64,000 nt of DNA from Brachionus plicatilis (taxonomy: Eukaryota; Rotifera; Eurotatoria; Ploima; Brachionidae). The position numbers and the translations under genes are program-made. The notes beneath the pieces were generated by a model that searched no databases, was not told where the DNA came from, and saw only the letters and a list, made by a program, of their open reading frames with translations. This document shows, piece after piece, positions 53,454 to 64,000 of this stretch. Each line of letters begins with the position of its first letter. Position 1 is the first letter of the stretch. The stretch covers positions 1,456,078-1,520,077 of the forward strand of contig QEOQ01000207.1 in NCBI GenBank assembly GCA_010279815.1, written 5' to 3'.

Positions 53454-53940
53454 ATGGGCAAAAAAAACAGTAATTTTCTTCCTGGCTACAACTGGAACAA
53501 AAAGTCAAAGCCAATTCAATATTTAAAAGACAACATTTACATAGTCAGAAGGGGTAACTCTCTGCGTCTTTCTCGCGACGAATGCAATGAATAATTGCAA
53601 TAAATGTAAACTAGGCGCTCAGTCGAAAACCAAAAAATCTCTTGAATATCAACCGTGTAAACACTAGTGTAGCTGACATAGTAACCGATGAATTAAGTAG
53701 TGATCTACAAAGCAAACGATCAAATGTCATCAGTCAACTAATTAATATGAACGAGGTTTTACCTTCTACTTCAAAACCAACTTAGCGAAAAATTATTTGG
53801 CAATTGTGGTTCAAATGTACTTAAAAAAGTATTTTAGTGTCCCAAAGAGAGCTACAAAAAAATTAATTAATTTTACTGATATTGATTTTTTTTTACTTAA
53901 TTTGTTGTATCTAGATCAAAATAGTTCTTTTTCTATTTGA
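53454..53940 (+). pseudogene. Frameshifted coding remnant, unidentified
   Basis: A chain of overlapping short frames looks protein-coding. The first runs 53454-53594 from an ATG (MGKKNSNFLPGYNWNKKSKP, ending LRLSRDECNE). The second, 53587-53667, starts NNCNKCKLGAQSKTKKSLEY. The third, 53615-53785, contains NRVNTSVADIVTDELSSDL and ends VLPSTSKPT. A fourth, from about 53740 onward, has NYLAIVVQMYLKKYFSVP and runs to about 53940. Each has richer composition than chance frames here, and each follows the last by a small shift, as in a gene that has lost its frame. The intervals are too short for the usual introns of this genome. No family was recognised; a transposon origin is likely from its neighbours but not shown. 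Confidence 0.35.
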
Positions 53941-54699
53941 TTTGTGTCACTTTTCTTTAATTAGTTTTTTTTAAATCCGATTAGTTATGATATACTAAAT
54001 AAATTACAAATTAAATTAATTACGACATTATTAAATTAGTGGTGATTTTATATAAATTTGTCGTAAATTTTAGTCTAAATTTAGTCTAAATTATGTTTAT
54101 AAAAAGACTTTAAATCATATGAAGCTGAAGGAGCCCTGCTCGTAGCCTTTTTTTAAAAAGAAATAAAAAACTATTAAACAAAAACTCTTTTTGTGGTTTC
54201 AAAATATTATGGCTCATTAATTTCCAAGGAGAAACATAAAATTTTATAAGTTGCCACCTAAAATCCGGATTCGGATTTTTTAAGTTAATAAAAAATTTAA
54301 AATAGAAATAAAAAATAAAACTAAAAACTGAATTTAAGCTAAAAAATTTTAAATGGAGATTATAAGAAGAGTTAAAAGTTGTTTAAAAGTCTCAAATTTA
54401 AGTCCAAGTTCGGACTTTTAGCTTAGTGACTTTGACTTAAAAATCAAGTAAATTTTAACTAACTTGGACTTTTAAACTCTTTGGAACTTTAAAAAACACT
54501 CCGAAAAATTAAGATGAATATTTTAGTAAATTGAAAATTAGATGGTTGGTGATTTGATGGGTTTAAGTGGCCAACAATTCCAAACACTAACAACCGTTTA
54601 AAACTAAACCCAATGAATCTCAAATTTTTAAAGCTTATTTTTTAGTTAAAAATGGAAAAACTAAATCAAAAGAATTTACATATTAGATATTTATTTATT

Positions 54700-55263
54700 T
54701 ATATATTTAGGCTTATGCTAAGGCCAATTAATAGGCCACCTTCCCGGCACACTGTCAAATAAAGCGTGCCGTAATATTATATACATTATCAACTAGTATA
54801 AAAAGTTTAGTAAAATAAAAAAGAATAAAAAACAACTTTGTACAATTGATATAAAAATAGAATAAAAATAAAGGAAGTTGGTGGGTTCATATTAAGCATC
54901 ATATCTAATGAGCTGTGTGATTCTGTCCGGTATTGTATCCCTGTTTTTTGAATTGAATATTGTTATTAGTTCAGTTACTATCGGGTTGTTCTTACAATTC
55001 GATCTGATTTCCGATTTTATTACGTATTTGTTTACTTTGCACTGGTCTTCTAGTTTTAGTGGTAAGTCATCGAGGTCCTCGTCTCCATACTCAGTTAATT
55101 CGTTTATTATGTCTTTGAGTCTTAGGTGTATGGTCTGTTCGACTATTTTTCGGGTGTACGTGTTCCTTAGGAGGTTTATAATAAATTGGTTCTTTATAAT
55201 CTCGACGTATTCGATAAGATATTTGTGATAATCATATTTCCAGTGAAAATTCTCAAGGTTCAA
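54700..55263 (-). mobile_element. Probable 5'-truncated non-LTR retrotransposon, 3' end with TAAA tail
   Basis: On the minus strand a 123-codon frame (55263-54892) with good protein-like composition (KIVEQTIHLRLKDIINELTE, ending PDRITQLIRYDA) is followed by an untranslated stretch. That stretch contains a hairpin with CGGCAC and GTGCCG arms (near 54745-54775), then GGCCTTAGCATAAGCC, and ends in a short TAAA microsatellite at about 54690-54705. A coding end, a structured 3' UTR and a simple-repeat tail, with abrupt loss of coding character upstream of 55265, are typical of 5'-truncated LINE copies. No reverse transcriptase motif remains, so the call rests on architecture. Confidence 0.45.
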
Positions 55264-55748
55264 ATTTTTATTTGAAAATTTTAAAAAATTTTAGATCCTT
55301 ATCCGTATTTTAGGCAGTAAAAATCATTAAACAAAATTCGGATTTTAGAGACAAACCATTTTATAAAAGAAAAAAAAATATTAAACTTTTTTTTTCAATT
55401 TTTTTATTTGAATAAAATTGTAATATTTCTATATCAAGTAAGATATGAATCATTTAATATTGATTATCAAGTTGAAAAATTTTTACAATTTTTTTGGAAT
55501 AAAGGAAATTTTTTTGGTTATTTTATCAAAAATACAAAATTAAAAAGAATAAAAAAAAAGGACCATTTTACAAGAACACTTTCAAGAGCGTTTACAATTA
55601 AAAAAAATATTCTAATAAATTTACACTTTTATAATATCTGTTTTTTTTTGTTTGATTATAAATCCTCTTCTTTATAAAACTTTTAAATAAAAAAAAGAAG
55701 AAAAGTTTATTATTTCTTATTCAGAAAATCAAAACCTTTTCAATTAAT

Positions 55749-58700
55749 CTAGTAGAAAACATTTTTTTTTTTTGGCTGTTGGGGTAGCGGTGGAGCCGAA
55801 TTTTTCAGCAAATTAGTTCCCATATTTGAACTTATAGAATAATAATGAGTAGATGTAGTGGAAACAGAATTTTGAGGGTTAAAATTGCTGGACAAATGAA
55901 CATTTTCTGAAGATGAACCAACACTTTTGTTGATGGATGACAAGGTTGGGCTTCTATACGAATGTCCACTTCCGATCATGTCACTTCCGCTTGAGCGATT
56001 GGGAGTTTTGGACCTCGGCAAAGAATGGCTGCAAAAGGCTGACGTGTTTGATGAAACAGTTTTGATTCCTAGACTGGAACTAGACCGAGTCGAGCCGTTC
56101 AAATTCGAAGAGCTTGCTCGGGTTTTACCAGAACTTTTGCACGACATTTCGCTCATTACCTCATCCGAATCGAATTCTAATTTAATGGGCAGCTCTTCAT
56201 CATTTTCAAATAAAGACTGCCTTGATACATTTGTCTTGTAGACATTCAAATTGGTCTTTGGCTTCATGATGTCGGCGTTCAGCTGCCGACTATTTATATT
56301 TGTATTCGATCGAGCTAAATACAAATTTTTTTCCCCTTGTGTTGGCACAAAATTAGAGGTGCTTCTGGTCAAGTTAGATGCCGAGTGAGGCCGTTGGGCT
56401 GTTATTTGTTTGGCAAAATTTTTCTGGGTCTTTTTTTGCCGAATGTTCTGGTATTTTTTGAAAAAAGTTCCCTTTTCTTCCATGGACAAAATCTCACAGT
56501 CATCTACATAAATGCAATCTTTGTCATTTAAGTCGTCCGAAACGCTCTCCACCAAATCTGTTTCCTCTTCCATGTGACTCAAAATCAAACCAGACTGACT
56601 TCCAAGCTTGTTTTTAAGGTTCCAAGCAGAACTTTTGCTCATGTTTTCTTCGAGGAATTTTTTGGTAATGGGCGACTCAAAATTGGCGCCAGATACAGGC
56701 GACAATGTGTTCATTTGGCTCAAATTGCTCCAGCTCTGTCTCAGCGGTGTGTACTTATAGCCCGATGAAAGAACTATAGAACCGGATTTTTTCACCGAAT
56801 TAATTTCACTTTCACTAGATTCCAAGTCTCTTAGAACCGAAGCCGATTTCGAGTACAAATTGGACTCGATTTTTTCAGCTTGGCATCTTGTTTTTGAGTT
56901 GTTTTTTTTTGTGTCCGAACAGCTCAATATCTTTGCCAAATCGCTCTCTAGCTCGTCCATTCTGATCCTGACCATGGTGTCCGACACTCTAAATTCCTTT
57001 AACAAATCGCCTATTTTGGGCATAAAAACAGCCACAATTTTATCTCGGACAAACTCTTTGATACTTTTGTTATGTTCATCGTATTCATTCATGACATCGG
57101 ACTTTATTTTAGATAAAGTGTTCAAGTAATTTTTTTGTAAAACTTCCAATAGATCGATGTCTTTGTAGCTCATGTCTGTTTGACTAGACGAAGTTTTGTT
57201 CATTTCGGTGGAGGGATATTTTTTGCCATGATGCTTTTTAAGCTTGTCAATGGCAAGCGAGTGCGATTTCATCATGTCTTGCATTTTTTGGTTCACTCTG
57301 CTCATTTCGGAACCATGTTCAGCTTTCAATTGTTGTTTGACACTATTAAGTTGACTCTTAAATCTGTCGTCACTATAGTTCAATTCTTTTTCCAAATGAC
57401 CAATTTTTTTCACCGCTTGCTCGTATTTTTCTTTTAAATTTTCTTTTTCTTTTTCGAATGTTATTTTTAAATTGGTCACCTCGTCCAAGTGCGACTCTTT
57501 CATGCTTCTCATTTCGTTTTTTAGACTTTCGACTATTTTGTCTGAATCTTGGCTATTTTTTTTGTGTCTAGACACCATTTCTTGCAAATTTTCAATTTCA
57601 TTTTTTGATTTTAGCAAGGCTTTTTTGTAGTTTTCACTCAAAATTTGCTTATTCTTAGCCAGCTCATTTTCATATTTTTCCTTCATTTTATTCAAATGTT
57701 CCTGGTATTTTTCCTGCAAGTGCTCCAATTTGACCCTGTACGACTGTTCAACTGATTCGTCTCTAAACTCATTTGATTTGGCATTACCCAACTCCTGTTT
57801 GAGCTTAATTTCGTATTCTTCTTCCAATTCAGATCTCAATTTGTTGAGCTCTATTTCAAAATGAGCGTCAGTGTTGCTTAAAATGTCCTCGAGCTCACGA
57901 ATTCTTTCCAACAAATTTCCAATATACTCTTCTTGGTGAGCTTCGTGTTCCTCGTGATCAGTTTGAATTTGTTTGGCTTCTGACTTGGGCTTTTCTCTAA
58001 GTTCCTTAATTTTTTTCACTAGTTCCTTCTCATTCTCGTCATATTGATCAATTTTTTTCTGGTAAAATTCAATTAGTCTTTCTTTTTCATGAGCATGTTC
58101 GATAGTTTTTTCACCAAGTGCCTTTTCGACATTGTCTTTATTGGTTTGTAAAAATGTGTCATAATCTTCTTGGAATCTTTTCTCGAGTTGTTCAATGCAC
58201 TTCTGGAGCTCTTCGTCTTTTTTGGTAGCCAACGCAGCTTTAGAAGCCTCGATTTCTTCAATTTTTTTCTTCAAATTAGCGATGTCAAATTCTAGAGAGT
58301 TTTTTTGAATTTTTAAATTTTCAATTTCTTTAATTAGCTTTGACTCGGCACTCTTCGAATTGCTTTCCAATAAAACAAGCTTGTCCTCTTGTTCTTTAAT
58401 CTTAGCTTCAGTTTGTTCAATTTTATTTTTCAAATTGCAAATTAAATTCTCATTTTCCGAGTTTAAATTTTCCAATTCGGAAATTCTAGCTTCTTTTTTG
58501 CTCAATTCTCCCAAATTTGAGTCCTTGGTATCTAACAATTGCAAAGTTTCACTAATTTTGTTATACAGGTCAGCTTTTTCTCTTTCCAATTTATCAATAA
58601 TTTCTAAAAGCTTGGCTTTTTCTTGTTCATTACCATCTCTTAAATCGGTCAATGCTGATTCAGTCTTTTTTTCCTCGGTATCTAATTTTAATTTGTAAAT

Positions 58701-61700
58701 CTCCAACTCATTTTTTAAAGAACTAATTTCCGAAGTTAATTTTTCCTCGCTATCTTTTAAACTTCTTTCCAAATTTGTTATTTTTTCCTTAAGTTCGGAC
58801 TCGCTGCGGCTTGATTTGAGCTCACAATTGGCTTTTTCAAGCCTCAATTGATCATTAAACTTTTCCGAAGTGATTAGCTTTTCCCTACACACTTTCAAAT
58901 CAGACAAATTAGCATCGATTTGCTTTCTGTATTCGGCCATTAGACTAGTTCGCTCATTTGACCATTTTTCATTTAGGCAATTTTTTTGCTCATCCAATTT
59001 ATTTGCCAACAATAGGTCCAATTTTTGTTTTATTTTTGTCTCATATTCTTCGTCATATTGCTGCTTCAAAGTGTCTTGTAAATTGTTCTTATCATTGCAA
59101 ACTTCTATGTACATTTCGCGGAATTTCTGCACCTCATTTTCTCGGTTGGCAACTTTAAGATTCAAATCGTTTATTTGAGCTTCATATTCATTGATCAGTA
59201 TCAGGTATTTTTGTTCATTAATGGAACTATTTTGAGGCTGATTGTGTTGTTTTAAATTGAGCTCCTGGTGCAGCTGATCAATTATTTTTTCCAATTCTTG
59301 ACAGTGGTTTTGTTTGTTGAATAATTCTAGTTCGAGATTGGATCTTAGATGCTGATTTTGTTCCTCTGAGTCCAGCAATTGATCCAATTTGGAATTTTTA
59401 TCCATTAATTCACTAGCCAAATCATTTTTTTCTCTACAAAGTTCATCTATTAAAGAGCTAAGCTTTTCAATTTCTTGTTTTTGATGATCACCATCAGGTG
59501 TTTCTTTTATATTGGCAATTTCTGATCTTAATTTTTCGCATTCGATCTGATAGCCCTGGATCTCAGATCGTTTTTGTTTGATTAAATTTAGAGCTCGTTC
59601 TAATTCATTCTGAAGTGATTTCATTGAGCCTGTACTCACTGATTCATTGGTGCTCAACATATGCAATGTATTAGATAGATTAGAAATGTGAAAATCAATG
59701 CTGTCATTCGAATTATCTTGATTCGATCCACCAGTTCTTTCCCAGACTTTTTTCAGTTCGTTTTCAAGCTCTTTGCACTTTTCTGTTAGCTGTTCTATCA
59801 ACTTGTTTTTGCTGTCGTCATTCATTTTGCTAAAATTTAGAAATATTATTTTTAAAATTTAGATCAATTAATTTAAATAGAGAATCAACAAAAAAGTAAT
59901 GAGGATATGTGGAAAAGTCTAAATTAATTTTTTTTTTTCTAAAAAAATTTCTCTGCTTGAGTCCGAAATTAATTTGGATATTTTGAATTCAATTGATGCA
60001 AAAAGAATTCAACTTGATGTGACACAGCCTACAACAAACTAATTGTCGGTTTAGATTCTGTTAATTAATATTTAACATAAAGATCAGACATGAATAAACG
60101 GATTAAATATTAAAATTTTCATGCTCTGAATAGCAATAAATAAAATTTTTTCAAATCTTTCAAAATAAAAAATAAAATAAACTACTAATAGGTCTTTTCA
60201 AAACGAATAACTTCTGTTCGACAAATTTACCTGAATTTTTTGCCTAAAATAATATACATTATTGCTAATTTCACCGATTGATGAGAATAACCCTAAAATA
60301 TTTTGTACTAAATTTTATGAACACTATTGAAAAAAATTTAAAATTAAATAATTATCTCAAATTTTACTCATTTTTAGGCAAAAAATCGAAATAAAGCAGA
60401 AAAAAGTAAAATATATAGTTGGCAAACGGAGCGCTGGTGGCATTGGTGATGTCATCTTCAAATTGCTTAATCTACATTACAAATAAAAAAAGTTCACAAA
60501 ATTAATATTTATTAATTTTTAGTTAATAATTTTGTTTTGTGAACTAGTAAGTATTTTGTCAAATCAATAAGATTCGCTTTCACTTAAATAGCTAAAGAAA
60601 TAACACTAGGTAAAATGAGACCATAAAAAAGTTCTGCAAAAATAACTTCAAGTAAATTATTCCAGAATATGAAAATAATGAGTAAAATTTTCGATTGCTT
60701 TTTTATTTGAAATTTAATTTTCAAAATAATTTTTTGTATTTTTTATGTAATTTTTCGAAAAAATCTAGAATTAAGCTCACGACCCAGTGTACTTATTTTT
60801 AATTAGGCAAAAATTCAAGGTAAATGTGGCAAATAGCAGTTAGTTGTTTTGACCAGTCACCATTTAATTATAAAACTTAAGTAAAATATGGCGAAGTCAA
60901 TTTTAACTTTTAAAATTATGAAAAAAGATAATCACGGTTAGTTATTTTAAATTTACAAAAATCCTCAAAATTAAAATATTTTTTTCTTTGAGATATTCTA
61001 TGATTCCTAACGAAATTCGATTAATTTTTTTACTAAAATTAATTAATTATTAAATAATTTTTTTGGGGATTCAAAAGAAAGTATTTTTAGTTTTTTATTT
61101 TAAGCAGCGCAATTATTTAATTTTTTACACTAAAAATATATTTTTTAAAATTTTAAAGTCTTATTTAACAAAGTTATATCAAAAAACTCACTCTTTACTT
61201 AATCCGGCAATAATAACATCTTGATTGTATTTTGTCTGTAGATCATTGATATTTTTAGTCAATTTGTTGACAACTTCGGCTGTTTCGATTTGAGCTATTT
61301 CGGCATTCTTGTTCGCCGTGTCCAATTCCATTCTCAAAATTCTTATAAATTCATGCTTGTCCTCCAGTTCTTTTTTACTTTGGGACAACGCTTCCTTCAT
61401 TTGAAACAAATCTTTTTCATATTGATCTCTCAGTTGTTGTATAAAATGTTCGTGTTGTTCTTGCATGCGTTCCAGCGTGTCCATTTTTTGCTGTTCCGTT
61501 ATCTGCATGTGCAAATTTTCAATCTCGTGCTCCTGATCACCTAACTTTTGCTCCAAAATTCGATTGTTCTGCTTAAGTTTTTCCATTTTATCCTGAAATT
61601 CAGCACTATTTTTTTGTGCCATCTCTGTCTCCGATTTGTACTGATTGCACAAATCGTGCGCTTGGTCCAAACTTACCTGCACACTCTCTTTTTCTTTCTC

Positions 61701-62745
61701 GACCAAGTACAATTTGTGCTTCATGGCTCTAATTTCTCTAGACATGTCCTCTTGGTACGCAGCAAATCTATTCGACACTTCTTCGAGTTTTTTGCCGCGG
61801 ATTTTGTACAAAAACTGAGCCTGGCAGTACAAACGATTCAAATGATCAATGCTAAAATACTCCTGTTGCTGTCTTTGCTCCTCATCGTGCAATTCCTGCA
61901 GTTGTTCTTCGTTCAACTCGTTCAAATCAATGATAGAAGTCTCTTGGAAATTTTTTTGAGTGCCATTTTTTTTTGACTTCTCGTCATCCTTGGACGTGAA
62001 CTCGATTTGCATTCCATTTCCGAAAGAGGCCACCGGCACTTTGTTTGACTTGTTCTCAGCTGAATTGCGCAACTCATGATTTTCGTCAATGTCCTCATGG
62101 ATTTGATGCATAGTCCCGGGAGCTGCGAATCTTTCCAAAGAATGCATTTTGTTGTGCGAGACATAATGCTGTTTTTGAAGGCTTAAGTACTGGTGCATAT
62201 CTTGATTTACATGTGTAACGTCATTAGGGTCGATTTCGGCCAGTGTGTTGTCCACATTTTCGAATTCTTTGTTGGCCTCCATCAGTTTTCTTTGCCTATA
62301 AAACATTTTGTCTTCCTGGAGACTTGGAATGGCCGTGGCTTGTAGCATCTGAGGGTTAGGAGGGTTGTGGTTTGCCGGAGTCGAAAAATGGTTGATAAGA
62401 TAATTTTGGCTGGGTCCTAGTCCATTGTACACAGTCATGTCGTGTTCATGCTCCTGCTTCTGGTTAAAAATTTGCTTTTGGTGTTGTTCCGAGTCCGATT
62501 CATCGCAGCTTGAATCTGCTGAGGAGCTAAGCATCGAGTCATCGTCCAAAATGCCATCCAACCCACCCTGAGATATCAACTCTTTAATCTTGAAAAATTT
62601 TAAATTTGCTTGATAAATTAAAAAAAATCAGTATGTTATCTCATTCTACTTCATTTTCCTGCTGTTTGTCATCTTCATGTTCACTCTCTTCTTCTAGGTA
62701 GAGCGCGTTCGCATCAAAATTTATGCTACCAACTTGATTCTCCAT
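55749..62745 (-). CDS. CEP152: CEP152/Asterless centriole duplication scaffold
   Basis: CEP152 (fly Asterless) is the pericentriolar scaffold that recruits PLK4 to start centriole duplication. Three exons join in phase, 62745-62650, 62588-61192 and 59829-55749 (1857 residues), so two long open frames separated by 1.36 kb belong to one gene. The acidic start (LYLEEESEHEDDKQQENE, then ISQGGLDGILDDDSMLSS) corresponds to the N-terminal PLK4-binding region of human CEP152. Long coiled coils begin at about residue 245, including LYCQAQFLYKIRGKKLEEV and LERMQEQHEHFIQQLRDQYE. In the third exon REMYIEVCNDKNNLQDTL matches human QECYLEVCREKDNLELTL. Coiled coil continues to about 1400 and is followed by a conserved NYLNTLSKIKSDVMNEYDEH block and a Ser-rich tail. 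Family members run from about 1000 to 1700 residues. Confidence 0.88.
59830..61191 (-). other. Second intron of CEP152
   Basis: This 1.36 kb intron links the donor after TTAAGTAAAGA (GTGAGT at 61186-61191) to the acceptor TTTTAG just before 59829. The split codon GA+C gives Asp and keeps the frame. It is far longer than the usual 50-60 nt introns here and contains no coding-like frame. If it were not spliced, exon 2 would end at a TGA immediately after the donor. Confidence 0.7.
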
Positions 62746-63743
62746 GTTACACAAAAAATACTAAATTTTTATAAAAACTCATTCAAATCTATTTAAAAAT
62801 ATTTTATTTAATAATGCTTTTTATCTTGTTTTTAGATAAGTGTGATTTACAATCATAGCAACGAATTGGTTATCTAGTCAAGTTAGAAAAACATTTTAAA
62901 TTTGGATTTTAGCAGAGCAACCGAGCTTAATTTGAATTCAATTGTAAATTTATTTGAACTAGTTTATACGTCCTATAGAAACCAAATTTATCGATTTAGA
63001 ACTACATGAGTAGAACGTTTCTTTATTTTGCTGATTTACCTGGTTGATTTATTTTAAACAAAATTCAAAATTTTGAATCAGTCAATAGTATATGTGAAAT
63101 AATTCTGAATTTTTGAATGTTGATTATAATGTGTCTTAGAAAAGTGGACTTAACTTTTATTCTAAAAATAAACAATAACATTAACCTATGAAATTTACCT
63201 GTGATTATTTTTCTAATATTATCTTCAGAATTAATTTATGAACACTTAGAAACCATTTTAAAAAAAAAAGCTGTTTTTCTATCAGTTAAAAGCTACTACT
63301 TGATGATTTTAAAAATATTGCTGAAAAGATACAAATTTTAATTTAATTTAAAAACAGAAATTATTTTTAAATTGGTCAAGTATTGAAATGGCTTTTGCAG
63401 ACTCGTTTTTAATTAATTTAACTAATTTAAAATTTTTAAGTACTTGAAAAATAAATATTAGTAAAGGGTGATAGATTTATTGAATCTTAATGAAAAACTA
63501 AGCGATTATTTTACATTATTTAGGTTATAATTAATTTCTGACCTTTTAGACTCAAATATCAAGATAATGTTATATTCACCGCACTAAATTTAACAATAAG
63601 TTTACAACTTTTTTTTTATACGCCTTTAATTTTTTTTAATTTTGGGGTAAAAAGTTCAATTATTTTTGTCATTTTTTTAAATTTTATAATTATTAGCTAT
63701 CTTTGGAAATAAAAATTATTTTCATTAAATAAAAAAATAAAAA
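62746..63743. other. Divergent intergenic region
   Basis: One kilobase lies between the start of CEP152 (minus) and coding-like DNA on the + strand. No gene was recognised within it. It should contain the promoters of both neighbours. Confidence 0.5.
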
Positions 63744-64000
63744 ATGAATAAAAATAACAACTATTGTCAAACTGATGAAGAACTTGTGTATAATTACGCT
63801 TGGTCAAGTGATTATCATTTAAAAATCATGACCTCATCTTTTCATAGCCAAAAATTTAAGAATACTATCAGCATTTTGTGAATTATCATCTTTCACAAAA
63901 TCAACCCAGTTGCCAGACATCGAATGATGAGTCAAAAATGGAAGTATTAGACGCAGAATCTATCAAAAAAATTGCTGAAAGTACAATGGAAAATAGAGGT
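63744..64000 (+). CDS. 5' part of a gene, possibly TAF6 (TFIID subunit), cut by window end
   Basis: The last 63 bases, from an ATG at 63938, read MEVLDAESIKKIAESTMENR. The AESxKxIAES pattern at the extreme N-terminus resembles the start of the TAF6 histone fold (fly SISAESMKVIAESIG). TAF6 is a core TFIID subunit. The 190 bases before it contain another ATG-led frame (63744, MNKNNNYCQTDEELVYNYAW) that stops at about 63880, and a second frame (QHFVNYHLSQNQPSCQ) that runs into the TAF6-like segment, so one upstream splice or an untranslated leader is possible. With only about 20 aligned residues the identity is tentative. Confidence 0.4.

Larger units (their letters stand above)
51236..55748. 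other. Repeat-rich region with decayed coding-like fragments
   Basis: No complete gene was found in these 4.5 kb. The stretch holds an orphan minus-strand reading frame (51983-52150), an inverted/direct repeat cluster with TTTTACG motifs (52920-53346), a chain of three shifted + strand frames (53454-53940) and the 3' end of a probable LINE (about 54700-55263). Together they suggest an accumulation of old mobile elements. The + strand open frame 55408-55677 has AT-driven composition and is not supported. Confidence 0.55.

Noticed and set aside
55408..55677. 89-codon plus-strand open frame
   Set aside because: Lys, Phe, Ile and Asn dominate; no motif; probably chance.
55927..59178. Several plus-strand frames of 60-112 codons opposite CEP152
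   Set aside because: They are antisense shadows of a long coiled-coil coding exon; reverse complements of Glu/Lys/Gln-rich codons stay open as Phe/Leu/Ser-rich frames.

Overview
The window is nuclear DNA from a small-genome animal. It is very AT-rich (roughly three quarters A+T by eye), introns are mostly about 50-60 nt with GT..AG ends, and the genes are animal types (agrin with an N-terminal NtA domain, a claudin-like four-pass protein, CEP152, BUB1, PGAM5, ELL). This combination suits a protostome invertebrate such as a monogonont rotifer (Brachionus-like), but that assignment is inference. An assembly gap of five Ns lies at 17986-17990.

Layout: 1-6295 has no convincing gene. On the + strand follow ELL (6296-8097), an intergenic stretch with two short inverted-repeat transposons (9830-10075 and 10491-10650), an LSM12 homologue (11169-12007), an SLC35E2-like transporter (12788-14648) and a 28-exon agrin gene (16309-28461). 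Agrin ends tail-to-tail with PGAM5 (minus, 28589-29521). PGAM5 starts head-to-head with a deoxynucleoside kinase (plus, 29634-30412). A claudin/PMP22-like gene (minus, 31124-about 33063) and a 4.2 kb gene-poor gap follow.

The right half is mainly minus strand: CTF18 (37298-40173), a broken histone H2A copy (40346-40693), an SLC7 amino-acid transporter (40887-43221), BUB1 (43746-47377), a small unidentified ORF (47953-48129), a second SLC7 paralogue (49010-51235), a 4.5 kb repeat-rich and decayed region with coding-like fragments (51.2-55.7 kb), and CEP152/Asterless (55749-62745). At the right edge a + strand exon resembles the start of TAF6.

Splicing the exons by phase gives complete reading frames for ELL (527 aa), LSM12 (210), SLC35E2-like (411), agrin (1934), PGAM5 (292), dNK (241), BUB1 (1152) and CEP152 (1857). 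Several genes concern chromosomes and cell division (CTF18, BUB1, CEP152), but they are independent neighbours, not an operon. No CRISPR array, rRNA or convincing tRNA was seen. The least explained parts are a possible membrane-anchored alternative start in agrin, the broken H2A, and unidentified coding-like fragments at 51.98-52.15 and 53.45-53.94 kb.
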